Shown here: positions 17,297 to 27,600 of the stretch, in pieces | Numbering within the stretch: the first letter of the stretch is position 1 | Layout: each line of letters begins with the position of its first letter | From: Palsa-739 sp036512155 | GTDB lineage: Bacteria > Actinomycetota > Thermoleophilia > Gaiellales > Gaiellaceae | Reading direction: 5' to 3' | NCBI GenBank assembly: GCA_036512155.1 | Contig: DATCBD010000058.1 | Location: 18,096-82,095 of the forward strand | Length of the DNA: 64,000 nt | Translations under genes and position numbers: made by a program | The notes under the pieces: model-generated | What the model was told of the DNA's origin: nothing | What the model saw: the letters and a program-made list of their open reading frames with translations, nothing else | Database searches by the model: none

Positions 17297-18153
17297 CGAT
17301 CCTGGCGGATCGTCGTCAACGGCGGATGCGCGAGCGCCGCTGCCTCGAGGTCGTCGAAGCCGACGACGGCGACGTCGCGGCCCGGACGTCGGCCTGACTC
17401 CCAGATCGCCTGGAGCGCGGCCAGCGCCATGAGATCCGATCCGGCGACGATCGCGGTCGGCGGCTCGGGCAGCGCGAGCAGCGCGCATGCTTCGACGTAG
17501 CCCGACGCGGAGGAGAAGTCGCCGTATCGCACGCACTCTTCAGGTGCCTCCGGGCTCTCCGCCAGGAACGCCCCGAGGCGCTCTGCGCCGGCGAGTGTGT
17601 TGAGCGCGCCCGCGATGTGCGCGATGCGCCGGTGGCCGAGCGAGCGCAGATGCGCGACTGTGAGCCGCACGCCCCCGGCGTGATCGGAGCCCACGAACGC
17701 CGAGTTGACGCCGCCGCACCGCACGTCGACGCCGACGAGCGGGATGTCGCGGCCCGCGAGCTTGAGCACGAGTGGATCGTCCGCGTCGATGCCGATGAGG
17801 ATCGCCGCGTCGAACCGGTGCGCGCCGCCGGCGTCGGCGTCCTGGATCAGCAGCGGCTCGTAGCCGAACTGGCCGAGGCGGCGCGAGATGGCTGCGAGCA
17901 CCTTCCCGAAAAACATGAGCGACAGGTCGCGATGGCCTGCGTTGTCGCCGACGACCACGCCGACGAGCCGCGTGCGCTGCGATGCGAGCGCGCGCCCGAC
18001 CGAGTCCACGCTGTAGCCGAGCTCGGACGCAGCCGCCTGCACGCGCTCGCGCGTCGCCTCGCGCACGTCTCCCTTCTCGTTGAGCACGCGCGACACGGTC
18101 GCGATCGAGACGCCTGCGCGTTGCGCGACGTCGTGAATGGTGGCCCGGGTCAC
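17173..18153 (-). CDS. LacI family transcriptional regulator
   Basis: 326 residues from GTG at 18153. The helix-turn-helix and hinge are typical: TIHDVAQRAGVSIATVSRVLNE (residues 4-25) and YSVDSVGRALASQ. The periplasmic-binding-like core runs from RLVGVVVGD through LGHRRIAHIAG to VGFDDLEAAALAHPPLTTIRQ. The GTG overlaps the stop of the upstream TIGR03118 gene (GTGA), making it the last gene of the beta-glucosidase/Opp operon. It probably senses a sugar released by the locus. Confidence 0.92.
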   Translation of the reverse strand: MTRATIHDVAQRAGVSIATVSRVLNEKGDVREATRERVQAAASELGYSVDSVGRALASQRTRLVGVVVGDNAGHRDLSLMFFGKVLAAISRRLGQFGYEPLLIQDADAGGAHRFDAAILIGIDADDPLVLKLAGRDIPLVGVDVRCGGVNSAFVGSDHAGGVRLTVAHLRSLGHRRIAHIAGALNTLAGAERLGAFLAESPEAPEECVRYGDFSSASGYVEACALLALPEPPTAIVAGSDLMALAALQAIWESGRRPGRDVAVVGFDDLEAAALAHPPLTTIRQDRQELGATAAVRAIGLLERPDGVLRTTVLPVELVVRASSSVG

Positions 18154-19145
18154 CGCGGCGTGATCGCGGCGAGGAGGCCGCCGACTCCGGCCTCCGACGA
18201 GCCGTGCCAGCGGTGCGGGCCGGCAGCCGCGAAGAGCGTCGTACGCGGGCCGCTCATCCCGCCCGTGCCGAAGGCGATCCCCCAGACGCCGGGCACCTTC
18301 ACGGGGAGCGCGCCGTCCGGCTCCCAGCCCCCGCTCGTGCGTGCGAAGGCGAGGATCTTGCCACTGCCGAAGTTCGCGACGAGGACATCGCCGCCGAAAC
18401 GGCCGAACCCGTTCGGCGCGAGCGCGACGCCCCACGGCTCGTCGAGCGCCTTCGTCGTCGCGACGTGCGCGACGAAGCGCCCCTGAAGGTCGAACTCGTC
18501 GACGACGCCGCCGGTCGGCGAGTCGTTGCCGTCCACCGGCGCCGGCTGTGCGTACGTGACGAAGATGCGCTTTCCGATAGCGGAGATGCCGAACGGCGAG
18601 TAGCCCACCGGCAGCGTCTTGTCGACGAAACGAGCGGGGACGCGATGCCAGCGCGAGTCGTAGACGAGCACGCGCCCTTTGTGGAAGTCGGTCGCATACA
18701 GCCGGCCGCCCACGACGGCGACTCCCTTGAAGATCGCTCCCGATCCGGTCGCGTCGACGGCGACGACCGCTTCCTTCGACCAGCCGTGCGGCACGCTCGG
18801 CGACCACGCGCGGATCGTCCCGTCCTCGCACGCGTAGATGAACCGCGCCGGGCCGGACGCGCGCCCGGCCCGCACGACGAAGCCGGAGCCGCCGTTGTAG
18901 ACGACGCCGGTCGGCCCGCAGGGGACGCTGACCGTCAGCGCCTGCTTGCGACCCGTTCCGGAGTAGAGCGTGCTTGATCCCCGTGCCTCGTTCGAGACCC
19001 ACCACGGCCCCGTCGGGCTCGCGGCGAGGCCCCACGCATTGACAAGCTGCGGGTCCGCCCGGTTGGTGACGAGGCGGTGCAGGCCGAACGCCGCATCCCC
19101 CCGCCCGGGGAGAAGCGCCAGCGCAACCAGCACCGCCGCGAACAC
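18150..19145 (-). CDS. Secreted TIGR03118-type beta-propeller protein
   Basis: About 331 residues. I place the start at the GTG at 19145, giving a hydrophobic leader (VFAAVLVALALLPGRGDAA) three bases after the GH1 stop; the leader lacks basic residues, so the start is uncertain. The mature part follows the TIGR03118 pattern: LVTNRADPQLVNAWGLAASP, SNEARGSSTLYSG, FIYACEDGTIRAW, YATDFHKGRVLVYD, GYSPFGISAIG and DEPWGVALAPNGFG. Function is unknown; an extracellular propeller, perhaps carbohydrate-related given the operon. Confidence 0.8.
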   Translation of the reverse strand: MFAAVLVALALLPGRGDAAFGLHRLVTNRADPQLVNAWGLAASPTGPWWVSNEARGSSTLYSGTGRKQALTVSVPCGPTGVVYNGGSGFVVRAGRASGPARFIYACEDGTIRAWSPSVPHGWSKEAVVAVDATGSGAIFKGVAVVGGRLYATDFHKGRVLVYDSRWHRVPARFVDKTLPVGYSPFGISAIGKRIFVTYAQPAPVDGNDSPTGGVVDEFDLQGRFVAHVATTKALDEPWGVALAPNGFGRFGGDVLVANFGSGKILAFARTSGGWEPDGALPVKVPGVWGIAFGTGGMSGPRTTLFAAAGPHRWHGSSEAGVGGLLAAITPR

Positions 19146-19147
19146 GA

Positions 19148-20512
19148 CTACCCCGTAACCACCGGCGCCGGCTTCGGCGCGTCGCGCCGGCCGGCGATGT
19201 GGTCCCGGTACCAGTAGAAGCTGTCCTTCGGCACCCGCTCGAGCGTCGGGTAGTCGACGTAGACGATGCCGAACCGCTTCGAGTAGCCGTGGCCCCACTC
19301 GAAGTTGTCGAGGAAGCTCCACACGAAGTAGCCCTTCACCGGCGCGCCATCGGCGATCGCGCGGCCGACTGCGCCGATGTAGGTCTCGAGATACGACGTG
19401 CGCTCGGGATCGTGTACGGCACCGTCGTGCACGCGGACGTCGCCGAACGCTGCGCCGTTCTCGGTCACGTAGATCGCGCGCGGTGCGTAGTCGTCGGAGA
19501 CGCGCACGAGCAGCTTGTACAGCCCGTCCGGGTAGACCTCCCACCCCATCTCGGTGTACGGCGCCTCTGGGTTGTGCTCCATCCTCGGGCCGTCAGGCCC
19601 GGCGCTGACGATGAAGCGGAAGTAGTTGTTCACCCCGAGGAAGTCGATCGGCGCGGCCATCGCCTGCAGGTCGCCGTCCTGGACGTGCGGCGCGACGAGC
19701 GCGTTCCGCTCGAGCAGGTCGGCGGGATAGGAGCCGCGGAAGATCGGGTCGAGGAACCAGCGGTTGCCCTCGCCGTCGACCTGCCACGCCGCCGCCTCGT
19801 CCTCAGGCGAGTCCGAGTGCGGATACGCGTGGTGGAGGTTGAGGACGATCCCGACCTGGGCCTCGGGCGCCGCGCGGCGAATCGCGTCGACTCCCCACCC
19901 GTGCGAGAGCAGCAGGTGATGGGCAGCCGCGACGGCGTCCGCCTCGCTCGTCAGCCCGGGAGCGTGCTGGCCCCACGAGTGGCCGATCCACGCGTGCACC
20001 CACGGCTCGTTGTGCGTCGTCCAGAACTTGACGCGGTCGCCGAGCCGGGCGGCGACGATCTCCGCGTACTCGGCGAACGCCTCCGCGGTCGAGCGCACGC
20101 GCCAGCCGCCCTCGTCCTCGAGCGCCTGCGGCGTGTCCCAGTGGAAGAGCGTCGCGAACGGCTCGATCCCCTGCGCGAGGAGAGCGTCGACGAGCCGGTC
20201 ATAGAAGTCGAGGCCCTTCTCGTTGACGGCGCCGCGTCCCTGCGGCAGCACGCGCGGCCATGCGATCGAGAAGCGGAACGCATCCAGCCCGAGCTCCTTC
20301 ATGAGGAGGACGTCCTCGGGATAGCGGTGGTAGAAGTCGCACGCGACGGCGCCCGTGTCGCCGCCGCGGACCTTCCCCGGCGTCGCCGAGAAGCGGTCCC
20401 ACACGCTCTCGCCGCGGCCGTCCTCGTGCACGGCGCCCTCGATCTGATACGAGGCCGTGGCGGCCCCCCAGATGAAGTCTTCGGGGAAGGAGTCGATCCT
20501 CGCGGTAGACAT
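19148..20512 (-). CDS. bglB: GH1 beta-glucosidase
   Basis: 454 residues, normal for GH1. Catalytic acid/base E169 lies in TTHNEP and nucleophile E351 in YVTENG; the N-terminal signature FIWGAATASYQIEGA is present. No signal peptide, so it is cytoplasmic and would hydrolyse imported cellobiose-like beta-glucosides to glucose. ATG at 20512 is chosen because residues upstream are not GH1-like. It lies 14 bases after the Opp ATPase genes on the same strand, supporting an uptake-plus-hydrolysis operon. Confidence 0.93.
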   Translation of the reverse strand: MSTARIDSFPEDFIWGAATASYQIEGAVHEDGRGESVWDRFSATPGKVRGGDTGAVACDFYHRYPEDVLLMKELGLDAFRFSIAWPRVLPQGRGAVNEKGLDFYDRLVDALLAQGIEPFATLFHWDTPQALEDEGGWRVRSTAEAFAEYAEIVAARLGDRVKFWTTHNEPWVHAWIGHSWGQHAPGLTSEADAVAAAHHLLLSHGWGVDAIRRAAPEAQVGIVLNLHHAYPHSDSPEDEAAAWQVDGEGNRWFLDPIFRGSYPADLLERNALVAPHVQDGDLQAMAAPIDFLGVNNYFRFIVSAGPDGPRMEHNPEAPYTEMGWEVYPDGLYKLLVRVSDDYAPRAIYVTENGAAFGDVRVHDGAVHDPERTSYLETYIGAVGRAIADGAPVKGYFVWSFLDNFEWGHGYSKRFGIVYVDYPTLERVPKDSFYWYRDHIAGRRDAPKPAPVVTG

Positions 20513-20526
20513 GGCTTTCCTCTCGA

Positions 20527-21476
20527 TCAGGTTGCGGGGGCGGTTACGTGGCAGCGCGCGGCCTGCTGCGGTCGGGCCTCGACGAGCTCCGGAGTGACCT
20601 CCGAGCAGACCGCGATAGCGAGCGGGCAGCGTGAGACGAAGCGGCATCCTTCAACCGGATCGACGGCGGCGGATGCGCCGCTGCCCCGCTCGGTGACCCG
20701 CTCGCCGTGGACGGCGGCGAGCAACAGCCGCGTGTACGGATGCAACGGCTCGGCCAACACCTGCTCGGCCGGGCCGCGCTCGACGATCTGGCCGGCGTAC
20801 ATGACGAGGATGTCGTCGGCGATGTAGCGAGCGCTCGCAAGGTCGTGCGTCACGTACAGGAATGCGATGCCGTGCTCGTCCTTGAGCTTCAGCATCAGAT
20901 TGAGGATCCCGATGCGAATCGAGACGTCGAGCATGCTCGTCGGCTCGTCGGCGAGGACGACCGTCGGCTCGACCGCGAGCGCGCGCGCAATGGCGACGCG
21001 CTGGCGCTGTCCGCCCGAGAGCTCGTGCGGGTACTTGTCCGCGACCTCCTGCGCCGGCACGAGACCGACGGTCTCGAGCAGCTCGCGCACGCGCTGTTCG
21101 ATCTGCGACGACGGGACGATGTCGTGGATGCGCAGCGGCCGCGCGATGTGGTGTCGCACGGTCTTGACCGGGTTCAGCGAACCGAATGGGTCCTGGAAGA
21201 TGAGCTGCACCTGCGAGCGGTAGCGGAGGACGTCCTTGCGCCTGCGCACCTGCGCGACGTCGGCGTCCCCGAAGAGCACCGCGCCCGAGCTCGGGTCGTA
21301 CAGCCGTGCGATCAGCCGCGCCACCGTGCTCTTGCCGCTGCCGCTTTCGCCGACGAGCGCCGTGATCGTGCCGGGGCGGAGCGAGAAGGAGACGTCCTCG
21401 ACCGCGTGCACGTGCTGGCGGCGCAACGCGCCGCCGATCGCGAACGACTTCGAGAGATCCCTGACCTCGAGCACGC

Positions 21477-21480
<4 letters not shown>
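20527..21480 (-). CDS. ABC transporter ATPase, OppF/DppF type
   Basis: 317 residues. Walker A GESGSGKST, Q-loop IFQDPFGSLNP, signature LSGGQRQRVAIARAL and Walker B VVLADEPTSMLD, then the oligopeptide-type C-terminal extension (HPYTRLLLAAVHG, a Cys cluster CRFVSRCPLAIAVCSE) that binds a 4Fe-4S-like site in this family. With the OppD-like partner it powers the permeases encoded upstream. Overlaps that partner by four bases. Confidence 0.92.
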
Positions 21481-22456
<976 letters not shown>

Positions 22457-22460
<4 letters not shown>

Positions 22461-23425
22461 GCGGCGGCCTTCCCGAAGAGGAGCCTGACGAGCCGGCCGC
22501 GCGTGCGCTCCGCGCGCAGCTGCGGGTTGCTCACCTCGTCGATGCCCGCGAGCACGAGGACGAGGCCGAGCACCGTGAGCCCGAGCGCGAGGCTCGGGAA
22601 CATGAACGGCCACCACTCGCCCTGCAGAACCGTCGAGTTGACCTGCGCCCAGTAGATGGTGACGCCCCAGCTCGTCGCCGACATGTCGCCGAGCCCGAGG
22701 AACTCGAGACCCGAGTCGACGAGAAGCGAGACGTAGAACACGAGCACGAACGCCGCCGCGATACGGCTGATCATGTTCGGCATCAACTCGCCGAAGACGA
22801 TCCGCCACGTCGGCTCTCCGGACGCCTTCGCCGCGAGGACGAAATCGCGGTTCTTCAACGTCAGCGCTTGGGCGCGGAGGATGCGCGCCTCGAACGCCCA
22901 GAGCACGAGCGCGATGACGGCAATCATCGTCCACATCCCGCGCGCCCTCAGATACCCGGAGGCGACGATGAGCAGCGGGATCGCCGGAATCGTGAGAAAG
23001 ACGTTCGTGAGCAGGTTGACGACCTCGTCGACGATCCCGCCGACGTACGCGGCAGTGATGCCGAGCGCGGCCGCGACGAGGGTCGCGAGCGCGCCGGCGA
23101 GCGCGCCGAGCAGGAGCGAACGGCGCGCGCCGACGACGACCTGCGAGAAGACGTCGCTCCCCTGATCGGTCGTCCCGAACAGGTGATGCCACGATGGCGC
23201 CTGCCGCGTCGCGAGGATGTTGAAGTCGTTCGGGTGCGCGACCGAGATGAGCGGCGCGATGATCGCGATGAAGACCATGAAAGCGACGATGAGCAGCCCC
23301 GTCCGCGACTTCGAGTTGCGCAGGAGGAGCGCGAGCCAGCCGGGAACGCGGATGCGGCCGACGCGGATGCTCCGCTTCGGCGCCGCCAGCGGGAGGTCGA
23401 GCGCCGTCGGATCGACCTGCGCCAT
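22457..23425 (-). CDS. ABC transporter permease, OppC/DppC type
   Basis: 322 residues, about six helices after an N-terminal cytoplasmic tail. The EAA-type coupling loop is visible as ALTLKNRDFVLAAKASGEPTW. ATG at 23425 shares one base with the stop of the partner permease (TGATG). Confidence 0.9.
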
Positions 23426-24411
23426 CAGGACGTCCGCAGGCGCGGGTCGAGGACGAAGTTGAGGACGTCCATGATCAGGTTGGCGACGATCACGCAGACG
23501 GAGAGCACGACGAGGATTGCCTGTGCGAGCGGATAGTCGTTGCCGAGCACGGCCGACTGGAGCGTGTAACCCACGCCGGGGTAGCTGAAGATGATCTCGA
23601 CGAAGACGAGGCCGCCGACCGCACCGGCGAACTGCGCGGCGAAACCGTTCAACGGCGGCAGGATGGCGTTGCGTCCCGCATAGCGCGTCATCACACGCCG
23701 GTCGCGCAGGCCCTTCGCATGCGCCATCCCGACGTAGTCCTCGCCGATCGTGTTGATCATGACCGTGCGCATGTTCAGCACCCAGCCGCCGGCGTAGGCG
23801 GCGATGATGACGAGGATCGGCAGCTGCGCGTGCCGGAACGCGCTCCAGATGAACGTCCAGCTCCACGCGGGGATGACGTTGCTGTCGTACGCGTGCTGGA
23901 TCGGGAACCACCCCGCCTTGAGGCCCAGGAAGTAGAGGCCGAGCAGCGCGAGGACGAACGCGGGGAAGGCGCTGACCGTCATGAACGCCGGTACGACGAA
24001 GCTGTCGGTGAAGCGGCCGCGCCGCCAGGCCGCGACCATGCCGACGCCCGTACCGATCACGAAGGAGAGGATGAACGCGACGCCGACGAGGAAGATCGAG
24101 TACGGCAGCGTGCGACCGACGACCTCGGAGACCGGCGTCGGGTAGTTCGACGTCGAGAGACCGAAGTTGAAGTGCGAGATCCGGTGCAGGTACGTCACGT
24201 AGTCCTGCCAGATCGAGTGGTGGCCCCCGCCGAGCAGGGCCTCGTAGGTCTGGACGATTCCCGGGTTGGCCGCGAGCTGGGCAGGGCTGAGATGCTCGAG
24301 GAGGCCCGCGATGGGGCTCCCCGGCATCAGTCTCGGAAGGAGGAAGTTCAGCGTCAGCGCGACCCAGATCGCGAAGACGTAGAAAACGAGCCGACGGGCG
24401 AACCAGCGCAT
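23425..24411 (-). CDS. ABC transporter permease, OppB/DppB type
   Basis: 328 residues with six predicted helices; N-terminus RRLVFYVFAIWVALTLNFLLPRLMPG is typical of OppB. The coupling loop is INTIGEDYVGMAHAKGLRD. Separated from the binding-protein gene by a 69-base gap that carries a strong nested hairpin. Confidence 0.9.
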   Translation of the reverse strand: MRWFARRLVFYVFAIWVALTLNFLLPRLMPGSPIAGLLEHLSPAQLAANPGIVQTYEALLGGGHHSIWQDYVTYLHRISHFNFGLSTSNYPTPVSEVVGRTLPYSIFLVGVAFILSFVIGTGVGMVAAWRRGRFTDSFVVPAFMTVSAFPAFVLALLGLYFLGLKAGWFPIQHAYDSNVIPAWSWTFIWSAFRHAQLPILVIIAAYAGGWVLNMRTVMINTIGEDYVGMAHAKGLRDRRVMTRYAGRNAILPPLNGFAAQFAGAVGGLVFVEIIFSYPGVGYTLQSAVLGNDYPLAQAILVVLSVCVIVANLIMDVLNFVLDPRLRTS

Positions 24412-24422
24412 ACGTTCTCCGG

Positions 24423-24476
24423 AGGGTAGACCGGCGGGCGGCGCGGGGACCGCCCGCCGGTGGAGGGTTCTACCCT
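24423..24476 (-). terminator. Nested hairpin between binding-protein and permease genes
   Basis: ACCGGCGGGCGG (24430-24441) pairs perfectly with CCGCCCGCCGGT (24450-24461) over an 8-base loop. An outer pair AGGGTAGA (24423-24430) / TCTACCCT (24469-24476) extends it. There is no T run. Such intercistronic hairpins usually act as partial terminators or 3' stabilisers that raise binding-protein levels relative to the permeases. Confidence 0.55.
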
Positions 24477-24480
24477 GCGA

Positions 24481-26223
24481 TTAGGCTCCGGCCTGCCCTC
24501 CCGGGCAGATCCGGGTGAAGGACAAGATGTTGTCCGGGAACGTGGTGAAGATCGGATCGCCCCAGAACGTCTTCGGGGAGTCGAAGCAGTGGAAGTACTT
24601 CGTGCTGTACGTCGACCACCGCGGCCCGATGTAGATCGGGACGATGGGCATGTCGTTCAGGAAGAGCTTCTCGAGCTGAGTTGCTGCTGTCTGCTGCTTC
24701 TCGGGGTCGAGAGAATTCTTCCACTGGTTCAGGTACGGCGTCGCCGCGGGATCGGCGAAGTGCTCCCAGTTGCCCGTCGTCTCGCCGTCCTGCCCTGATG
24801 GGACGTAGGCGTTCTGCGACAGGTTGGCGTAGAGGAAGCCGTACGCGGAGCCTTGCGACCCGTTCTGCCAGAGCAGCGTCGGGTTCTTCGTTGCGTACGC
24901 ATTCGGCTGCCAGGAGCCCCAGTCCGGCTCGAGCACTTCCTTCGAGCTGATGCCGATGTCGCTGAGGTTCTTCGCGATGATCTGATCCGAAGCGACCCAG
25001 TCCGACCAGCCCGAGATCACGTGGATGTCGAGCGAGACCGGGTTGCCCTTCGGGTCGATGAGGTTGCTGCCCTTATACGTGAACCCGGCATCGGTGAGCA
25101 TCTTTTTCGCCGCGGTCGGGTTGTAGGTCCCCATCGCCTTGGCCTGCGCTTTGACAGACGCGTCGGTCACCGAGCTCGGGAAGAGGAATTGGAGCCCGAG
25201 CGCATCGGTGGGCGGCCCATACCCGTACTCTCCGAGCTTCGACACCGAGTTCCGGTCGATCGCGAGGCTGAGCGCCTTGCGGAAGGCGACGAGGCTGTAG
25301 GGGTACTGCGTGTCGTCGAAGACGAGCGACGTCGGGTACGCCTTCGTCGCATAGAACGCGTGGAAATGCTTCGGATCCTTGGAGATATACGCCTGTGCGA
25401 CGTTCGGGACGAAGTTGTGCGTCCAGTCGACCTGGCCGCTCTGGATCAGCGCGAGCGCGCTGTCGTTCGAGGCGGCCTGGACGTATTCGAGGCAGGGGAT
25501 CTTCGGAAGGCCCGGCTGCCAGTAGTTCGGGTTCTTCGAGAAGACATAGTCCTGCGTCGTGAAGCGGGTGATCTTGTCGAACGGGCCGGAGCCGACGGGA
25601 TTCGAGTTCGTGAACGTCGCCGGATCGGCCACCTTCGACCAGATGTGCTGCGGCACGATGAACTGCCGGTTCAGGGTCCCGGCGATGAACTGCGAGTCAG
25701 GCGTCTTCAACGTGATCGCCACGGTGTACGCACCGTGCGCGCGGATCGACTGCACGTTGTTGCCGGCACCGGTCAGGCCGATGCGGTCCATGGCCGCGTT
25801 CTGCTGGCCGGCCGTGAGGCTGTACACGACGTCGAGCGAGGTCAGCGGCTTGCCGTCCGACCACTTCACGCCGTGCGCGAGCTTGAGCGTCAGCGTCTTG
25901 TTGCCGTTGCTCCATTTCCATGTCCTTGCAAGCCACGGCACCGGCTTGAGGCCGCCCTCGCCGATGACGATGAGCGGCTCGTAGAACGCGCCCTGCACGA
26001 ACGAGCCGCTTGGCAAGCCGGTCGCGGTATAGGGGTTGAAGTTCTTGACGAAGGCCGGGTCACCGGACCCCGTCATGACGAGGCACTTGTGTGCCGCCGC
26101 CAGTGCGGCCGCGTTGTTCGTCGCCGCCGGAGCCGAAGCGGTCCCGAGGAGGGCGAGAACGGCGAGGCCTGCAACGACCCCAACGACTGCGAGCCGTCGA
26201 GTTGAGCGGATACTGCGTCGCAT
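24481..26223 (-). CDS. Family 5 extracellular solute-binding protein of the Opp-type importer
   Basis: 580 residues. A signal peptide is clear (basic MRRSIRSTRR, hydrophobic VVGVVAGLAVLALLG, AxA-type cut at SAPAA). The mature protein fits SBP_bac_5: GAFYEPLIVIGEGGLKPVPWLA, LAHGVKWSDGKPLTSLDVVYSL, NRQFIVPQHIW, FRKALSLAIDRNSVSK. No lipobox Cys follows the leader. Because the operon also has GH1 and LacI genes, the ligand is more likely a beta-glucan oligosaccharide than a peptide (inference). First gene after the LacI operators. Confidence 0.9.
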   Translation of the reverse strand: MRRSIRSTRRLAVVGVVAGLAVLALLGTASAPAATNNAAALAAAHKCLVMTGSGDPAFVKNFNPYTATGLPSGSFVQGAFYEPLIVIGEGGLKPVPWLARTWKWSNGNKTLTLKLAHGVKWSDGKPLTSLDVVYSLTAGQQNAAMDRIGLTGAGNNVQSIRAHGAYTVAITLKTPDSQFIAGTLNRQFIVPQHIWSKVADPATFTNSNPVGSGPFDKITRFTTQDYVFSKNPNYWQPGLPKIPCLEYVQAASNDSALALIQSGQVDWTHNFVPNVAQAYISKDPKHFHAFYATKAYPTSLVFDDTQYPYSLVAFRKALSLAIDRNSVSKLGEYGYGPPTDALGLQFLFPSSVTDASVKAQAKAMGTYNPTAAKKMLTDAGFTYKGSNLIDPKGNPVSLDIHVISGWSDWVASDQIIAKNLSDIGISSKEVLEPDWGSWQPNAYATKNPTLLWQNGSQGSAYGFLYANLSQNAYVPSGQDGETTGNWEHFADPAATPYLNQWKNSLDPEKQQTAATQLEKLFLNDMPIVPIYIGPRWSTYSTKYFHCFDSPKTFWGDPIFTTFPDNILSFTRICPGGQAGA

Positions 26224-26286
26224 CTGCGGTCCTTTCTCGCCCGGCGTGGGGCGATTGGGGCGGGGTGGGCACCACGGCCCGTAAAC

Positions 26287-26297
26287 GTTTCCGGAAC
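26287..26297. promoter_or_regulatory. LacI-type operator, copy 1
   Basis: GTTTCCGGAAC lies 64 bases before the binding-protein gene (minus strand). It matches ten of the first bases of the perfect palindrome found 79 bases away, and is embedded in GTAAACGTTTCCGG, similar to CG-centred LacI operators. Confidence 0.55.
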
Positions 26298-26365
26298 TGT
26301 TACCACTGTTGGCAGAAGAAAGTCAAGGGGTGGTTACAGCCGTTTCCCCGTAAAGCGCCGAAAAA

Positions 26366-26377
26366 GTTTCCGGAAAC
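26366..26377. promoter_or_regulatory. LacI-type operator, copy 2 (perfect palindrome)
   Basis: GTTTCCGGAAAC is a perfect 12-base palindrome 17 bases before the lacI ATG. With copy 1 it frames the shared 170-base divergent region, which fits autoregulation of lacI plus repression of the importer operon. Confidence 0.65.
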
Positions 26378-26393
26378 GTGATTCAATGGAGCG

Positions 26394-27422
26394 ATGGCCG
26401 AGCTCGCACACTCACGGGTGACGATCCGGGAGGTGGCGGACGAGGCCGGCGTGTCGATCGCCACCGTTTCCCGCGTGCTCAACGACCGCGACGACGTGGC
26501 GCCCGAGACCCGGGAGCTCGTCTCCCGCATCATCCAGGAGCGCGGCTACATCGCCAACCGGAGCGCCCGGGGCCTCTCCGTCGGCCGCACCGGTCTCGTC
26601 GGGGTGCTCGTGCCGCTCGTCTACCCGGCCTACTTCTCCTCCATCCTCTCCGGCGCGACCGAGGCGCTGCAGGAGCACGACCTGCGCGCCGTCCTCTCGC
26701 CCACCGGGCACCAGCACGACCGCGAGGTGACGCTGCTCGACCGGCTCATGCACGGCCTCACCGACGGCGCCTTGATCGTGCTGCCCGAAGAGTCGAGCGA
26801 GGAGCTCGAGCGGCTCCTCGACGCCGGCTATCACTTCGTCGTCATCGACCCGCTGATGCCGCTCGACGACCGCATCCCGTCGGTCTCGGCCGCGCACACC
26901 TCGGGCGCCGACCAGGCGATGAAGCACCTGCTCGGTCTCGGGCATCGCCGGATCGCGATCATCACCGGGCCGGACGGTTGGGTGGCGACGGAGGACCGGC
27001 GCCGCGGCTATCACGCCGCGCTCGCAGCGGCGGGCATCCTTCCCGACCCGGAGCTCGAGGTCGAGTCGAACTTCGAGATCGACGGCGGCGAGCAGGCCGC
27101 CGCAGTGCTCCTCGACCTCGCGGAGCCGCCGACCGCGATCTTCGCCTTCAACGACAACCACGCGATCGGCGCGATCCAGGCGGCGCGCGCACGAGGCATC
27201 CGCGTTCCCGAGGATCTGTCCATCGTCGGCTTCGACGACGTCGAGCACGCGACGATCGTGACGCCGACGCTCACGACCGTCCGGCAGCCGCTCGCGGAGA
27301 TGGGCCGGACGGCAGTCAGCCTGCTCACGCGCCTCCTCGAGCGTCAGAGCTTCGAGACGCTCCACGTCGAGCTCGCAACACGACTCGTCGTACGCGAGTC
27401 GAGCGGCCCCGTGCCTAGCTAA
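26394..27422 (+). CDS. LacI family transcriptional regulator of the Opp/beta-glucosidase locus
   Basis: 342 residues. HTH VTIREVADEAGVSIATVSRV (residues 9-28), hinge YIANRSARGLSVG, then the sugar-binding core (VGVLVPLVYPAYFSSIL, LGHRRIAIITGPDGW, IVGFDDVEHATIVTPTLTTVRQP). Divergent from the binding-protein gene with two GTTTCCGGAA operators between them. Its TAA stop uses the first two bases of the palindromic element that follows. Confidence 0.93.
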   Translation: MAELAHSRVTIREVADEAGVSIATVSRVLNDRDDVAPETRELVSRIIQERGYIANRSARGLSVGRTGLVGVLVPLVYPAYFSSILSGATEALQEHDLRAVLSPTGHQHDREVTLLDRLMHGLTDGALIVLPEESSEELERLLDAGYHFVVIDPLMPLDDRIPSVSAAHTSGADQAMKHLLGLGHRRIAIITGPDGWVATEDRRRGYHAALAAAGILPDPELEVESNFEIDGGEQAAAVLLDLAEPPTAIFAFNDNHAIGAIQAARARGIRVPEDLSIVGFDDVEHATIVTPTLTTVRQPLAEMGRTAVSLLTRLLERQSFETLHVELATRLVVRESSGPVPS

Positions 27423-27449
27423 GGCGAAAGTGCTGCGCACTTTCGCCTT
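27421..27449 (+). repeat. Left terminal hairpin of the element; may also terminate lacI
   Basis: AAGGCGAAAGTGC-TGC-GCACTTTCGCCTT: a perfect 13-bp stem with a 3-base loop starting at the lacI stop codon. No following T run, so factor-independent termination is only possible. Confidence 0.75.
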
Positions 27450-27600
27450 GTGAGGGTTCCCGCTTCGCGGGAGCGGACGCGGGCAAAGCCCGCGTCCTCT
27501 TACGAGTGTGAGCGACCGCAGCGTTCGAGCCGGCCGCACCAGCGCGCGGGGATGGCGAAGCCACCACCGTGCGCGCAGAACGAGACCGTCGCTAAGACCC

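Noticed and set aside
19146..19544. N-terminal extension of the TIGR03118 gene into the GH1 gene
   Set aside because: The extension is Arg-rich antisense-type sequence overlapping GH1 coding on the same strand in another frame; the leader at 19145 is a better start.
19199..20827. 542-codon plus-strand open frame opposite the GH1 gene
   Set aside because: No recognisable motif; it mirrors the GH1 enzyme, whose catalytic motifs are intact on the other strand.
27475..27600. Coding potential inside the palindromic element
   Set aside because: Short frames are broken by hairpins and have no ribosome site; the element looks non-coding apart from the zur tail.
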